Positions 7,660 through 17,942 of a stretch of 64,000 nucleotides of DNA are shown one piece after another; position 1 is the first letter of the stretch; each line of letters begins with the position of its first letter. Source of the stretch: Muribaculaceae bacterium. Its GTDB lineage: Bacteria; Bacteroidota; Bacteroidia; Bacteroidales; Muribaculaceae. The stretch spans positions 40,615-104,614 of the forward strand of contig JAFOXR010000012.1 in NCBI GenBank assembly GCA_017391675.1. The letters run 5' to 3'. The position numbers and the translations under genes are program-made. The notes under the pieces were generated by a model. It saw nothing but the letters and a program-made list of their open reading frames with translations. It had not been told where the DNA came from and searched no databases.

Positions 7660-9477
7660 ATGAAAAAAATCTACTTCTTAGCGTTAGCTCTTATATGCAC
7701 ATTTTTAGCTAATGCTGCCGACATTAAGATTTGTGTTAAGCAAAACGACACATTCAACGATTCTAACATCGGAACTTTAAATTTCTATTATTGGAATGCT
7801 TCTAGCGCATCTGCATCTTGGCCAGGACAAGCATTCAGTTCATCACAGAAAACTACCGTAAACGGAGTTAGCTTCTACTACCACACCGTAACTATCGGTT
7901 CGGGCGACTGGGGTATGATTTTCAACATTAATGGTGATGACAACAAAACAGGCGACATAAAAGGTCCTAAAGAAGATACTTATTATGAAATCACTCTTGA
8001 CGACAAAGGTAAACTTGCTGTAAATCCAGCTTTTGTCAATGAAAATGCATCAGGTTATTTCATTTATGGAAATGAATTGAACAACTGGAGCAAAAGTACT
8101 GAATACGAGCTTCTTAAAACTGATACAGACAAGGTTTATGAGCTTAAGAATGTTAAGCTTTCAGGATATTTCAAAATCGGTACAGCCGATTGGAGTGAAA
8201 GTTTCGGACCTGCCGACAATAGTACTATGGTTAAGATAGGCGAAGCTACTACTCTTGTCAATAGCTCAGAAAGCAAGAATCTTTTCCTTGACAACACTTA
8301 TAACGCCACTGTAACTCTTGACATGACTGGAGAAAATCCTGTTGTCACAATCACTGGCGAGAAAACTGCTTCTGGCGTATATCTTAAGGGTGAAGTAAAT
8401 GGCTGGAGCGACAATGCCGACTGGCAATTCACTAGCTTAGGTGCTGGCGTTTACGAACTTGAAAAGACTATGCTTGCTAGCGATGGCAAGTTCAAGATTA
8501 CTGCTAACGGTGCTTGGTATGGCGCTGAATCGACTTCTTTCGGAGGTCCTTTTGAAGTAAGCACATCAGGCAACGACATGGCTCTTCCTGAAAATTCAAT
8601 AGTATCAAAATTCACTTTCACCATTGCAGAAGACGGCAAGTCTACCCTAAGCATTTCCGAAGGCGTACTGGACAACAACCTGTACTTGAGAGGTAATGTA
8701 ACTAACTGGAAAGTGAACGACGCCTACAAATTCACTGAGACTGAAACTGCTGGCATCTATACTCTAGAGAATGTCAAGCTTCAAGGATACTTCAAGATTG
8801 CAGATTCTCTATGGAAGAACTATAATATAGGTGGAAAAGATGACGGATTCGTTGAAGTTGGCGAAGATGTAATTGTTGCCAATAGCAATACAAGCGTTAA
8901 TTTCTATCTTGACGGAACTTACCAATGCAGTCTTATCACACTTGACCTTACTGGCGAAGAACCTGTTCTTACAATTGAAGGAGAGACAACCAACTCTGGC
9001 ATTTTCCTTTACGGAGCATTCAACGAATGGGGTGCAGCCGATGATATGGCAGACTGGGAATTTATAGACAATGGAGAAGGTATCTACACTCTAGAAAAAG
9101 AAGTGCTTGCTTCCGACGGAGCTTTCTGCATCAATATTAACGGTGAAAATGCCGGAACTTCAACAGCACAAGTAATCATATATGGCGACACCTACACTCT
9201 TGATGGAAAGCAAAACATGACTCTTCCAGTTTCAACTAGAACCGAATCATTTGAACTTCTTATAAGTGATGAAAATGCAGCGTATCTTACTGTAAACATG
9301 GGAGAAGAACCTAGCGGACCAGAACAGGATCCTAGTGCCGTAGAACAAATCAATGCTTCTAGCAACGCGTCTGCCGAGTATTTCAACCTTCAAGGCGTAA
9401 AGGTTTCGACTGACAAACTATCTAACGGAATCTACATCAAGAAGCAAGGTTCAAAGACAACAAAGGTTATTCTATAA
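7660..9477 (+). CDS. Secreted starch-binding protein: CBM26-like module plus four SusE/SusF-like repeats
   Basis: A 605-residue exported protein with a signal peptide (1-19). Residues 20-125 resemble carbohydrate-binding module 26 (aromatic YYWN, WPGQ, IFNINGDDNKT). Four domains of about 100 residues begin near 132, 239, 340 and 447, each opening with a short strand and an xxW turn (NNW, NGW, TNW, NEW) as in SusE/SusF starch-binding domains. Domains 1 and 3 are most alike, as are 2 and 4, both pairs offset by 208 residues, showing a duplicated two-domain unit. The C-terminus (about 573-605, YFNLQGVKV ... NGIYI) is the short tail domain common on Bacteroidetes secreted proteins. There is no lipobox and no SusCD or glycosidase gene nearby. 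Binding of alpha-glucan is inferred. Confidence 0.82.
   Translation: MKKIYFLALALICTFLANAADIKICVKQNDTFNDSNIGTLNFYYWNASSASASWPGQAFSSSQKTTVNGVSFYYHTVTIGSGDWGMIFNINGDDNKTGDIKGPKEDTYYEITLDDKGKLAVNPAFVNENASGYFIYGNELNNWSKSTEYELLKTDTDKVYELKNVKLSGYFKIGTADWSESFGPADNSTMVKIGEATTLVNSSESKNLFLDNTYNATVTLDMTGENPVVTITGEKTASGVYLKGEVNGWSDNADWQFTSLGAGVYELEKTMLASDGKFKITANGAWYGAESTSFGGPFEVSTSGNDMALPENSIVSKFTFTIAEDGKSTLSISEGVLDNNLYLRGNVTNWKVNDAYKFTETETAGIYTLENVKLQGYFKIADSLWKNYNIGGKDDGFVEVGEDVIVANSNTSVNFYLDGTYQCSLITLDLTGEEPVLTIEGETTNSGIFLYGAFNEWGAADDMADWEFIDNGEGIYTLEKEVLASDGAFCININGENAGTSTAQVIIYGDTYTLDGKQNMTLPVSTRTESFELLISDENAAYLTVNMGEEPSGPEQDPSAVEQINASSNASAEYFNLQGVKVSTDKLSNGIYIKKQGSKTTKVIL
8053..9300 (+). repeat. 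Tandem 624-base coding duplication (two 208-residue units)
   Basis: Translated units starting near residues 132 and 340 align along their length (KLSGYFKI versus KLQGYFKI, LASDGKFKI versus LASDGAFCI). The DNA has diverged, so this is an old duplication. Confidence 0.75.
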
Positions 9478-9498
9478 TAAGCCTTTCAGCATATTAAG

Positions 9499-9529
9499 AA
9501 AGAACATGGTTATGCCATGTTCTTTTTTT
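9499..9529 (+). terminator. Rho-independent terminator after the starch-binding gene
   Basis: Arms AAAGAACATGG (9499-9509) and CCATGTTCTTT (9515-9525) form a perfect 11-bp stem with a 5-base loop, followed by a T run. Confidence 0.85.
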
Positions 9530-9563
9530 GTGCCATAACAGAAAGTACATCTTATTAAACACA

Positions 9564-9595
9564 GAAGAGGCATAGCCTAACAGCTATGCCTCTTC
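9564..9595 (-). terminator. Hairpin terminator after groEL
   Basis: A perfect 13-bp stem (9564-9576 with 9583-9595) and 6-base loop lies 25 bases past the groEL stop. The T stretch on the minus strand is short. Confidence 0.7.
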
Positions 9596-9619
9596 ATTAT
9601 CTTGTATTCTATTTAATGA

Positions 9620-11266
<1,647 letters not shown>

Positions 11267-11281
11267 TCAAGATTAAAGTTA

Positions 11282-11554
11282 TTATTCTACGATAGCAAGA
11301 ATGTCGCTTTGGCGCATCATCAAGTACTTAACGCCTTCTACTTCAAGTTCTGTTCCTGAATATTTGCCATACAACACTGTATCGCCCACTTTTACTACCA
11401 TTTCTTCGTCTTTTGTTCCTGTTCCTACTGCAGTCACTGTACCTTTCAATGGTTTTTCCTTTGCAGAATCTGGAATGATGATACCTCCCACAGTCACTTC
11501 TTCTGCTTCAGCAGGAGTGATTAGCACTCTGTCTGATAATGGTTTGATGTTCAT
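11282..11554 (-). CDS. groS: Co-chaperonin GroES
   Basis: A 90-residue heptameric lid of the GroEL chamber. It begins [12 protein letters not shown], with the mobile-loop region [12 protein letters not shown] near residues 18-29 that contacts GroEL. Standard length. First gene of the groESL operon. About 55 bases upstream is a sequence resembling a sigma-54 -24/-12 element; I see no CIRCE inverted repeat. Confidence 0.97.
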   Translation of the reverse strand: MNIKPLSDRVLITPAEAEEVTVGGIIIPDSAKEKPLKGTVTAVGTGTKDEEMVVKVGDTVLYGKYSGTELEVEGVKYLMMRQSDILAIVE

Positions 11555-11608
11555 AATCTTTGTATTTTATTTGTTATTAATTATTTTCGTTGTTTACTCC
11601 TAATATAG

Positions 11609-11623
11609 CATATTATGTGCCAA
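11609..11623 (-). promoter_or_regulatory. Sigma-54-like -24/-12 element upstream of groES
   Basis: On the minus strand TGGCACATAATATGC has GG and GC exactly 12 bases apart, as in the sigma-54 consensus TGGCACgnnnnTTGC (one mismatch in the TTGC part). It would start transcription about 43 bases before the groES start. No good TAnnTTTG box was seen here. Chance match possible. Confidence 0.35.
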
Positions 11624-11692
11624 TCAGCTATTGAAGACTACAATTTGCCATTTTGTCACACTTTATTATAAACGCTGTCACACATCAGAAAG

Positions 11693-13039
11693 TTAAAGAC
11701 TACCGTTTATAAATTTCACTATATCTTCCAGCACCTCGGGCGAAAGCGTTTCCGTGATTTTAATATATTCGCCAACCGAACCAGTGGTGCAGTGCTGAAA
11801 CAAATGGTTTAATCCAGGATAGGACTTTATCACATCACCTTGCTTTACATTAAGCAATTCTCGCAATGCATCTAGATTGGTTTCTGCCACAACCTGGCAA
11901 TCCTTCTCGCCATTAATCGCCATTACGGGACATGTGATATTCTTAATATCCATGGCAGGGTCATAGGCAATAAAATGATTCAGCCATGCATTCTGCGACT
12001 TCATCAGACCTTCTAGATTGCGACGAAAACCCTCGGGCAGATCTGCTTTAGCTTCGGTAATTGCCATAGTAACCAACAGCTCGGGTGACATTCCTGGCAT
12101 TGAGCCATAAGCTAGTTTATATCCATACACTTTTTCTAATGCACGGCAATAATCCTCGGTCATACTCTCAGGCACACCTTTCTCAAGAAGAATTATACGG
12201 TTCTGCTCCACTAATATCCTGTCACCTCGCACGGCTGTTCCCGCCATACTCACAACAAAATCAGTTTTTCCTTTACCGCCTAGAATAAATGCAATCAGTC
12301 CACCCTCGCTATGTCCTAGGACACCTGCCTTACCGAAACGGCATGTCTCTTTCAAGTATTTCAATCCAGCTTCGGCATCGGTCGCAAATGTTGCGGTTGT
12401 AGCCTCGCTTGCACTACCTGTGGACTTGCCTACCGAGCGGTCATCATATCTCAGCGATGCTATTCCGTTCATAGCTAGATGATGCGCAATCACGGCGAAA
12501 GGACGATGCTGAAAAAGTTCCTCATCACGATTCTGCAAACCGCTGCCACTCACTAGCAATACCACTGGCGTGCGGCCTGGAATGAACTTAACAGGATAGG
12601 ACAGTGTTCCGCTTAATACTGCACTGTCAATCGGATTCACAAAAGTCACCTCTTCCGTTCGATAATCAAACGGGGGTGTCGGCGTTTGAGGTCGGTAATA
12701 TACCGGAACTCCAGGTTTTAAATCCAACGGGAAAGAATATCCCATCTGCTTGAATGTTCCCGATATGATTCCGTCTTTCAATTGACCCTCATATACTGCC
12801 CGCATTTGCGGGGATTCCACTATTAGCGAATCGGCTGTGCAACGCTTCAGTTCCACTGGTATGCCCATTGCTGCCTGATCGGGACTATCGAGCGTGCAGC
12901 TATCGCCGTTTATGTTAAAAACGATTGTAAGCGATTGCCCACCCATGACAAGTTTCCCGTTCCACGAACCGGTAATCCTTCCTGATGCCGCAACCACAAG
13001 CGGAAATATCAGCAATAGCGAAAGAACGGCTCTTTTCAT
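11693..13039 (-). CDS. Exported alpha/beta-hydrolase with N-terminal lipocalin-like domain
   Basis: A 448-residue serine hydrolase. It has a signal peptide (1-18), a beta-rich domain (about 20-115, starting GSWNGKL) of the kind found before such hydrolases, then an alpha/beta-hydrolase fold. The nucleophile elbow is GHSEGG at 242-247 with S244; the late His in GLNHLFQH is the likely catalytic base. Related Bacteroidetes proteins are annotated as dienelactone hydrolase or S9-like acyl hydrolases; the substrate is unknown. It begins 6 bases after mgtE, as third gene of the rsmA-mgtE-hydrolase run. Confidence 0.85.
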   Translation of the reverse strand: MKRAVLSLLLIFPLVVAASGRITGSWNGKLVMGGQSLTIVFNINGDSCTLDSPDQAAMGIPVELKRCTADSLIVESPQMRAVYEGQLKDGIISGTFKQMGYSFPLDLKPGVPVYYRPQTPTPPFDYRTEEVTFVNPIDSAVLSGTLSYPVKFIPGRTPVVLLVSGSGLQNRDEELFQHRPFAVIAHHLAMNGIASLRYDDRSVGKSTGSASEATTATFATDAEAGLKYLKETCRFGKAGVLGHSEGGLIAFILGGKGKTDFVVSMAGTAVRGDRILVEQNRIILLEKGVPESMTEDYCRALEKVYGYKLAYGSMPGMSPELLVTMAITEAKADLPEGFRRNLEGLMKSQNAWLNHFIAYDPAMDIKNITCPVMAINGEKDCQVVAETNLDALRELLNVKQGDVIKSYPGLNHLFQHCTTGSVGEYIKITETLSPEVLEDIVKFINGSL

Positions 13040-13045
13040 ATCCCT

Positions 13046-14416
13046 TTATCCGCCAAAAGCTCTAATCAACGATGAACTTACAACCATATATATCAACATA
13101 CCCACGATATCACTTGTAATTGTGATAAACGGACCGGTCGCAAGCGCAGGATCTATCTTGAAACGCTCAAACATTAGCGGAACGAATGAGCCAAAAACTG
13201 ATGCAAACAGTACCACAGCAAACAGCGACAATGTAACAGCCAATGTAACAACATCCATAGCAGGCTCACCACTAATCAAGCGATACAGATACACCATCAT
13301 TGAGATTACCAGGGCATTTACCATGGCAATACTGAATTCCTTGAAAAGCAGTTTCCCTGAATTCTTTATATCAAGACTACCATTAGCAAGACCTTGTACC
13401 ACGATAGCCGAAGACTGTGTACCCACATTACCGCCAGTACCACCAATAAGAGGAATAAACAGCGCCATAGCAGGATTGGTAGCAAATCCCTTCTCGAATC
13501 CGCCCAGAATCCAGGAGTTGGCAATACCACCGAAGATACCTATCAACAGCCAAGGCAAGCGAGCACGGGTTTGAGTCAAAATACTGTCGTCCACTTCCAC
13601 ATCTTGCGAGATACCGGAAGCCAATTGGTAATCGCGTTCGCTTTGTTCACGCACCGTATCCATGACATCGTCTACCGTAATGCGTCCCACCAATCGTCCT
13701 ATCGAGTCAATAACCGGCATCGCCACAAGATTATACTTTTCGAAGTCCAGAGCCACTTCTTCAATCGGAGTATCGGTCTTCACCACTGGCGGATCGGTTT
13801 CCATCACATGCTTTATCTTTGATACCGAAGGATGCGTAATCATCTTCTGAAGCGGGAACAGACCTTTCAAACGGTTATCGTCATCTACAACATAAACATT
13901 ATATATCTCGTCCATGCCTTCGCTCTCGGCTTGAGTGCGCATTTCCTTCACACACTCCTGCATACTCCAGTTCTCGTTCACGACAATCATTTCGGTACCC
14001 ATAAGACCACCGGCAGTGTCGTCATCATACTTCAACAAGTCTATGATATCACCAGCCTGCTCAACATCTTCAATATGGGCAATGATCTCGTCACGGTCCT
14101 CCTCATCAAGTTCCTGAATAAGGTCTACGGCGTCATCGGTATCAAGAAGCTCAAGAGTCTCGGCAATTTCCTTTTTAGGCATCTGCTCAAGCAAACGGCC
14201 TCGGTCATCTTCATCCATTTCCATAAGCACCTCGGCCGCCACTTCGCGGTCAAGAAGGCTTTCAAGGAACTCCTCATCTGCAATATCCAGTTCCTCGAAG
14301 AGTTCAGCAATATCTGCCGGGTGCAGGTCCTTTAGCAGTTTACGGCCTAATTCAACATCTTTCCTTGCAATAATCTCCTGCAAGTCTTCCATAAACTCTT
14401 TTGTATAGTCTTTCAT
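13046..14416 (-). CDS. mgtE: Magnesium transporter MgtE
   Basis: A 456-residue homodimeric Mg2+ channel/transporter. It contains the acidic N domain of helical repeats (about 10-130, many ELLE/DEED stretches), a pair of CBS domains (about 135-255) that sense cytoplasmic Mg2+, a plug helix, and five membrane helices in roughly residues 285-455 (GGTGGNVGTQSS is the conserved pore region). Length and architecture are typical. It lies between rsmA (15 bases upstream) and the alpha/beta-hydrolase gene. Confidence 0.95.
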   Translation of the reverse strand: MKDYTKEFMEDLQEIIARKDVELGRKLLKDLHPADIAELFEELDIADEEFLESLLDREVAAEVLMEMDEDDRGRLLEQMPKKEIAETLELLDTDDAVDLIQELDEEDRDEIIAHIEDVEQAGDIIDLLKYDDDTAGGLMGTEMIVVNENWSMQECVKEMRTQAESEGMDEIYNVYVVDDDNRLKGLFPLQKMITHPSVSKIKHVMETDPPVVKTDTPIEEVALDFEKYNLVAMPVIDSIGRLVGRITVDDVMDTVREQSERDYQLASGISQDVEVDDSILTQTRARLPWLLIGIFGGIANSWILGGFEKGFATNPAMALFIPLIGGTGGNVGTQSSAIVVQGLANGSLDIKNSGKLLFKEFSIAMVNALVISMMVYLYRLISGEPAMDVVTLAVTLSLFAVVLFASVFGSFVPLMFERFKIDPALATGPFITITSDIVGMLIYMVVSSSLIRAFGG

Positions 14417-14431
14417 AACGCCCTGTCTTTA

Positions 14432-15217
14432 TTATTCTGTACGAGTAGTGTCGATAATATTTGTCAATTCTATAAACTGCGCCACGCTCAGCTGTTCGGG
14501 GCGCATTGCAAAAATAGGATTCTGCAGTACCTCTGCATCATTCTGCACCATGCTGCGCAATGAGTTCCTCAATGTCTTTCGTCTTTGGCCGAACGATGTC
14601 TTTACCACGGTCTTGAACAGTTTTTCATCACAACCCAAATCGGTAACGCTGTTTCGGGTGAGCTTGATTACACCGCTCTTGACTTTTGGCGGCGGATTAA
14701 ACACATGTTCAGGCACCGTAAACAGATATTCTATATCATACCATGCCTGCAGCAGCACCGACAGTATTCCATAGGTCTTTGACCCTGGAAGGGCTGCAAC
14801 GCGTTGTGCCACTTCACGCTGGAACATTCCGCTGCAGCATGGGACTTGATCCTTGTAATCCAGTATCTTAAACAGAATCTGCGATGAAATGTTGTATGGA
14901 TAGTTGCCTATTACACAGAATTCCCGATCGCCGAATATTTCGGTCAGATTCAATTTCAAGAAGTCGGCAGAAATGATACGGCCGTCAAGTTCTGGATAAT
15001 GCTCATTAAGATACTCCACACTCTCAGTATCCAGTTCCACCACTTTAAGGTCGTGGCCGTCAGCTATAAGATATTGAGTCAGCACACCCATTCCCGGGCC
15101 TATCTCAAGCACTGGAGTTTCCCTATAATCCAACAATGTATCCGCGATTCTTTGCGCCACCGACAAGTCGGTAAGGAAATGCTGTCCAAGGTTCTTTTTT
15201 GCCTTTACTTGCTGCAT
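14432..15217 (-). CDS. rsmA: 16S rRNA dimethyladenosine transferase RsmA (KsgA)
   Basis: A 261-residue SAM-dependent methyltransferase that dimethylates the two adjacent adenosines in helix 45 near the 3' end of 16S rRNA during 30S maturation. It shows the entry motif KKNLGQHFL (about 7-15), SAM loop EIGPGMG (38-44) and catalytic NYPYN at 105-109. Normal length. First gene of the minus-strand run with mgtE and the hydrolase, divergent from the flippase-like gene. Confidence 0.96.
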   Translation of the reverse strand: MQQVKAKKNLGQHFLTDLSVAQRIADTLLDYRETPVLEIGPGMGVLTQYLIADGHDLKVVELDTESVEYLNEHYPELDGRIISADFLKLNLTEIFGDREFCVIGNYPYNISSQILFKILDYKDQVPCCSGMFQREVAQRVAALPGSKTYGILSVLLQAWYDIEYLFTVPEHVFNPPPKVKSGVIKLTRNSVTDLGCDEKLFKTVVKTSFGQRRKTLRNSLRSMVQNDAEVLQNPIFAMRPEQLSVAQFIELTNIIDTTRTE

Positions 15218-15308
15218 AAGAAACAGTTTTAATGGTCATTACTGGTATTTTTCTGCCGCTTAACGAAGGAAAATACTCTTTATATTACGCAAAACGGATA
15301 AAATCACC

Positions 15309-15316
15309 TATCTTTG
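15309..15316 (+). promoter_or_regulatory. -7 box that fixes the start of the flippase-like gene
   Basis: TATCTTTG, a perfect TAnnTTTG match. Transcription would begin near 15322, so the in-frame ATG at 15232 cannot be on this transcript and the ATG at 15343 is preferred. Confidence 0.7.
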
Positions 15317-15342
15317 CAATATACAAAGGTACAAAATTTCTT

Positions 15343-16386
15343 ATGCTCCGCAAGATTATATCTTATATTATTCCTTTGCTTATTGGCGTAGGACTATTTT
15401 ATTTTTTATGGACTAATGTTGATTCCGAGCAATTGTTCAATTGCTTGCGATACGATGTCAATTACTGGTGGTTCGTGCTGATAGCCTTTATCAGCATATG
15501 GAGCCACATCTTCCGTGCTCTACGATGGAGACTTCAGCTTAGGGCGATAGGAATAGATGCTCCGCTTCATGCTCTTATATGCTCCATCTTCGGGACTTAT
15601 GCCGTTAACCTGATTTTTCCAAGACTCGGCGAAGTGTGGAGATGCGGTTATATCGCCGAAAGGCAGAAGGCTTCGTTCACCAAGGTAGTAGGCTCTATGG
15701 TTGCCGACAGACTGTCCGACACATTGACCGTACTCACGCTCACCGTATTCACATTCTTCCTTGCACAGGAGGCTTTCTACGCATTCCTGGACACTTATCC
15801 CGAGATAAAGGAGAATCTGTGGAACATGATCACCTCTCCTTCAGTGTGGCTTTGCCTTACTGCCGCCATACTGCTTATCGTGTGGCTATTCCGTTCACAT
15901 TCAAGCAATAAATGGATTGCGAAGATACGCACTATGGCAACCAACATGTGGCAAGGCTTTATTGCAATTACCAAGATGGAGGGCAAGTGGCAGTTCCTTT
16001 TCTACACCATAATGATTTGGGGCTGCTATTTCGTTCAGTTGTTTCTGGCTAAATATGCATTCACTTTCACGCACGATTTGTCGGTAACAGCTATGCTAGT
16101 GCTTTTTGTTCTAAGCAGTATCGGCATGGGCGTTCCTACCAACGGTGGACTAGGAGCCTATCATGTAGCTATAATCTTCGGATTATCGCTATACGGAGTA
16201 GGCGTTTTTGATACATCTAATTTTGACCCGCAGGCTTCGGCATTCGCAATGCTAGAATGGGGAATACAAACTGTTCTGCTTGTGATTCTAGGCATATACA
16301 CTGCAGTATACATTGCAATAGACAAGCACCGCATTTCCACAGGAAAAACAATTGTAAAAACTAGCGGCGACAAAATGAAACTATAA
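15343..16386 (+). CDS. Lysylphosphatidylglycerol synthase-type membrane protein (flippase-like)
   Basis: A 347-residue polytopic inner-membrane protein of the LPG-synthase transmembrane/AglD family (UPF0104), with about eight hydrophobic helices. It contains the family pattern RALRWRLQL in the first third and a PTNGGLGAYH segment in the last third. Members are associated with lipid or isoprenoid-linked sugar transport across the membrane; the catalytic transferase domain of true MprF is absent. The frame is open from 15232, but that start lies before the promoter. It is followed after 25 bases by a small membrane protein. Exact substrate unknown. Confidence 0.85.
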   Translation: MLRKIISYIIPLLIGVGLFYFLWTNVDSEQLFNCLRYDVNYWWFVLIAFISIWSHIFRALRWRLQLRAIGIDAPLHALICSIFGTYAVNLIFPRLGEVWRCGYIAERQKASFTKVVGSMVADRLSDTLTVLTLTVFTFFLAQEAFYAFLDTYPEIKENLWNMITSPSVWLCLTAAILLIVWLFRSHSSNKWIAKIRTMATNMWQGFIAITKMEGKWQFLFYTIMIWGCYFVQLFLAKYAFTFTHDLSVTAMLVLFVLSSIGMGVPTNGGLGAYHVAIIFGLSLYGVGVFDTSNFDPQASAFAMLEWGIQTVLLVILGIYTAVYIAIDKHRISTGKTIVKTSGDKMKL

Positions 16387-16411
16387 AATTCAGCGATTAC
16401 ACTAAAAGATT

Positions 16412-16921
16412 ATGAGCATAAAAGAAAAATACGATTTCTTTGACGATGACGATGATGTTGTAGAGCAAGAACCCGTTGTCATTGAGACTCCCGAAGAAAA
16501 AGAAGAGAAAGAAATTGCTAATGACACTATCAAGCGAGGCTATAACCGCTTAAGACTCACTCTATACTCTATTGTTGCCGTAGTTTTCATTTCCCTGTTC
16601 ACATGGTTATGGCTAAGATATTTCCACCCATATACCGAAATGGCACAGCAAACCGGACGCGTTATGGAGCTGAAGCTCCAAGGCATGATTTTCAATACCT
16701 ATGAGGGCAAACTGCTCTCCGAGAAATTCGTTGATCACCCCGACAAATGGATTGAATACGACTTCCCGTTCTCGGTAGAAAACGACTCCATTGCATTGAA
16801 GATTATGCATCTGCAAGGTTCAGGTAAAAAAGTGAGACTCACCTACGAAGAGTATCAGGGGACTCTTCCTTGGAGAGGAAACTCACACCGCATCATTACT
16901 GGTTACGAAATTCTGGAATAA
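16412..16921 (+). CDS. Conserved single-pass membrane protein, function unknown
   Basis: A 169-residue protein. Its N-terminal 45 residues are cytoplasmic and very acidic (DDDDD run near 11-15, many Glu), one membrane helix spans about residues 50-70, and the remaining C-terminal region (about 75-169) is probably periplasmic, with alternating hydrophobic residues suggestive of beta structure. It follows the flippase-like gene by 25 bases, so the two are likely co-transcribed. I do not recognise a named family; it looks like a protein conserved in Bacteroidales. The stop is 14 bases from the convergent lysO stop. Confidence 0.75.
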   Translation: MSIKEKYDFFDDDDDVVEQEPVVIETPEEKEEKEIANDTIKRGYNRLRLTLYSIVAVVFISLFTWLWLRYFHPYTEMAQQTGRVMELKLQGMIFNTYEGKLLSEKFVDHPDKWIEYDFPFSVENDSIALKIMHLQGSGKKVRLTYEEYQGTLPWRGNSHRIITGYEILE

Positions 16922-16935
16922 CAGGATTCCCCCGT

Positions 16936-17853
16936 CTACAACGAACAGAAGAATGCAACAAGGAACGGAACACTGAAATCGACCAGGAATCCGTGAAACA
17001 TTGACACTAATACAAAATCCTCGCCTAGCGTGCGCATTATCACGGGCAGCGTGGAATCCATGGTCGTAGCTCCTCCTGCCGATATCGGCGCCAGCTTGCC
17101 AAACATTTTCACTAGCAACGGTGCTCCTAGCAGTGTTATGAGTTCGCGCACTATATTTGACAACAGGGCTATCGTTCCGAGTTCTGCCCCAAGGCTTTGG
17201 GATATCATAATACTGCTTAACGAATAGTATCCGAAACCCGAGCCCACAGCCAGTACACTTGCAACAGAATAATCCATAAACATTGACAATGCCAGGCATA
17301 CAATTAGAGTACCCAGTATGGTCGCTAGAGGCAATAATGCCAATCGCGGATTAAGCGTCTTGAACCTGCGCATTATATATGGCTTGCTACCCAATCCGTA
17401 CCCTACACAAAACAGCATCACGCACAGAACGGCGTAACTTATATCACGCACATGGGTATCTTCAACAAGACCGAATAAACCCAATACAATTCCTGCTATG
17501 AAAAACGAGACAATGACCAAGCTTCCTCGCAGTGGCGTCTCGCTCTTTACACGATCTTCCGAAACGCCAGTCTCCTTGTCATGAAAATCCTGGCTGCCTT
17601 TCACCCATTTCCACAGCAACCAGGCCAGAGAGCAACTGCCCAATGTGCCAGCTACAGCTATGGCTGCACCTGTAATGCCAATCGCAGGCAGCGATTTCAT
17701 CAACGAGTCATTAGCGCCCACTTCAATGCCCAGCAACAGCAGCAACGCCCATACAAGCCATGTTATAATAGCCATGGGATTAACCGCAGTGCATCTTCTC
17801 ATGAAATACCCGAAGACTCCTCCAGCCAGCATCAATAATACAAATATATACAT
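16936..17853 (-). CDS. lysO: Lysine exporter LysO family protein
   Basis: A 305-residue inner-membrane protein of the LysO (YbjE/DUF340) family, which exports L-lysine and toxic analogues. About eight hydrophobic helices are visible. The N-terminal small domain is linked to the larger one by a charged loop near residues 85-110. Family landmarks GFGYYSLSS and GATTMDSTLP are present in the C-terminal half. Own promoter TACTTTTG upstream on the minus strand, divergent from the phosphatase gene. Confidence 0.88.
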   Translation of the reverse strand: MYIFVLLMLAGGVFGYFMRRCTAVNPMAIITWLVWALLLLLGIEVGANDSLMKSLPAIGITGAAIAVAGTLGSCSLAWLLWKWVKGSQDFHDKETGVSEDRVKSETPLRGSLVIVSFFIAGIVLGLFGLVEDTHVRDISYAVLCVMLFCVGYGLGSKPYIMRRFKTLNPRLALLPLATILGTLIVCLALSMFMDYSVASVLAVGSGFGYYSLSSIMISQSLGAELGTIALLSNIVRELITLLGAPLLVKMFGKLAPISAGGATTMDSTLPVIMRTLGEDFVLVSMFHGFLVDFSVPFLVAFFCSL

Positions 17854-17876
17854 TGATTATCTCATTTTTTGCATTG

Positions 17877-17912
17877 CAAAAGTAGTCTAAAAACACTTAT
17901 TTCGTATCTTTG
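17877..17912. promoter_or_regulatory. Divergent -7 boxes for lysO (-) and the phosphatase gene (+)
   Basis: Minus-strand TACTTTTG at 17877-17884 and plus-strand TATCTTTG at 17905-17912 lie back to back, so the two genes share a compact divergent control region. Confidence 0.65.
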
Positions 17913-17942
17913 TAAGAGAAAAAATATTAATCTGAAAAAATC

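Noticed and set aside
9364..9477. Type IX secretion C-terminal domain on the starch-binding protein
   Set aside because: The tail (YFNLQGVKV ... NGIYI) resembles short C-terminal domains found on many gut Bacteroidetes proteins, but no secretion-system genes are here, so secretion route is left open.
11555..11692. CIRCE/HrcA operator upstream of groES
   Set aside because: No TTAGCACTC-N9-GAGTGCTAA-type inverted repeat is present.
12894..13574. 226-residue open frame on the plus strand opposite the hydrolase and mgtE genes
   Set aside because: It is antisense to two convincing genes on the other strand, has no promoter-like sequence nearby and no recognisable domain.
15232..15342. Longer N-terminus for the flippase-like protein
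   Set aside because: The extension precedes the TATCTTTG promoter and has no homology-like character; the ATG at 15343 fits better.
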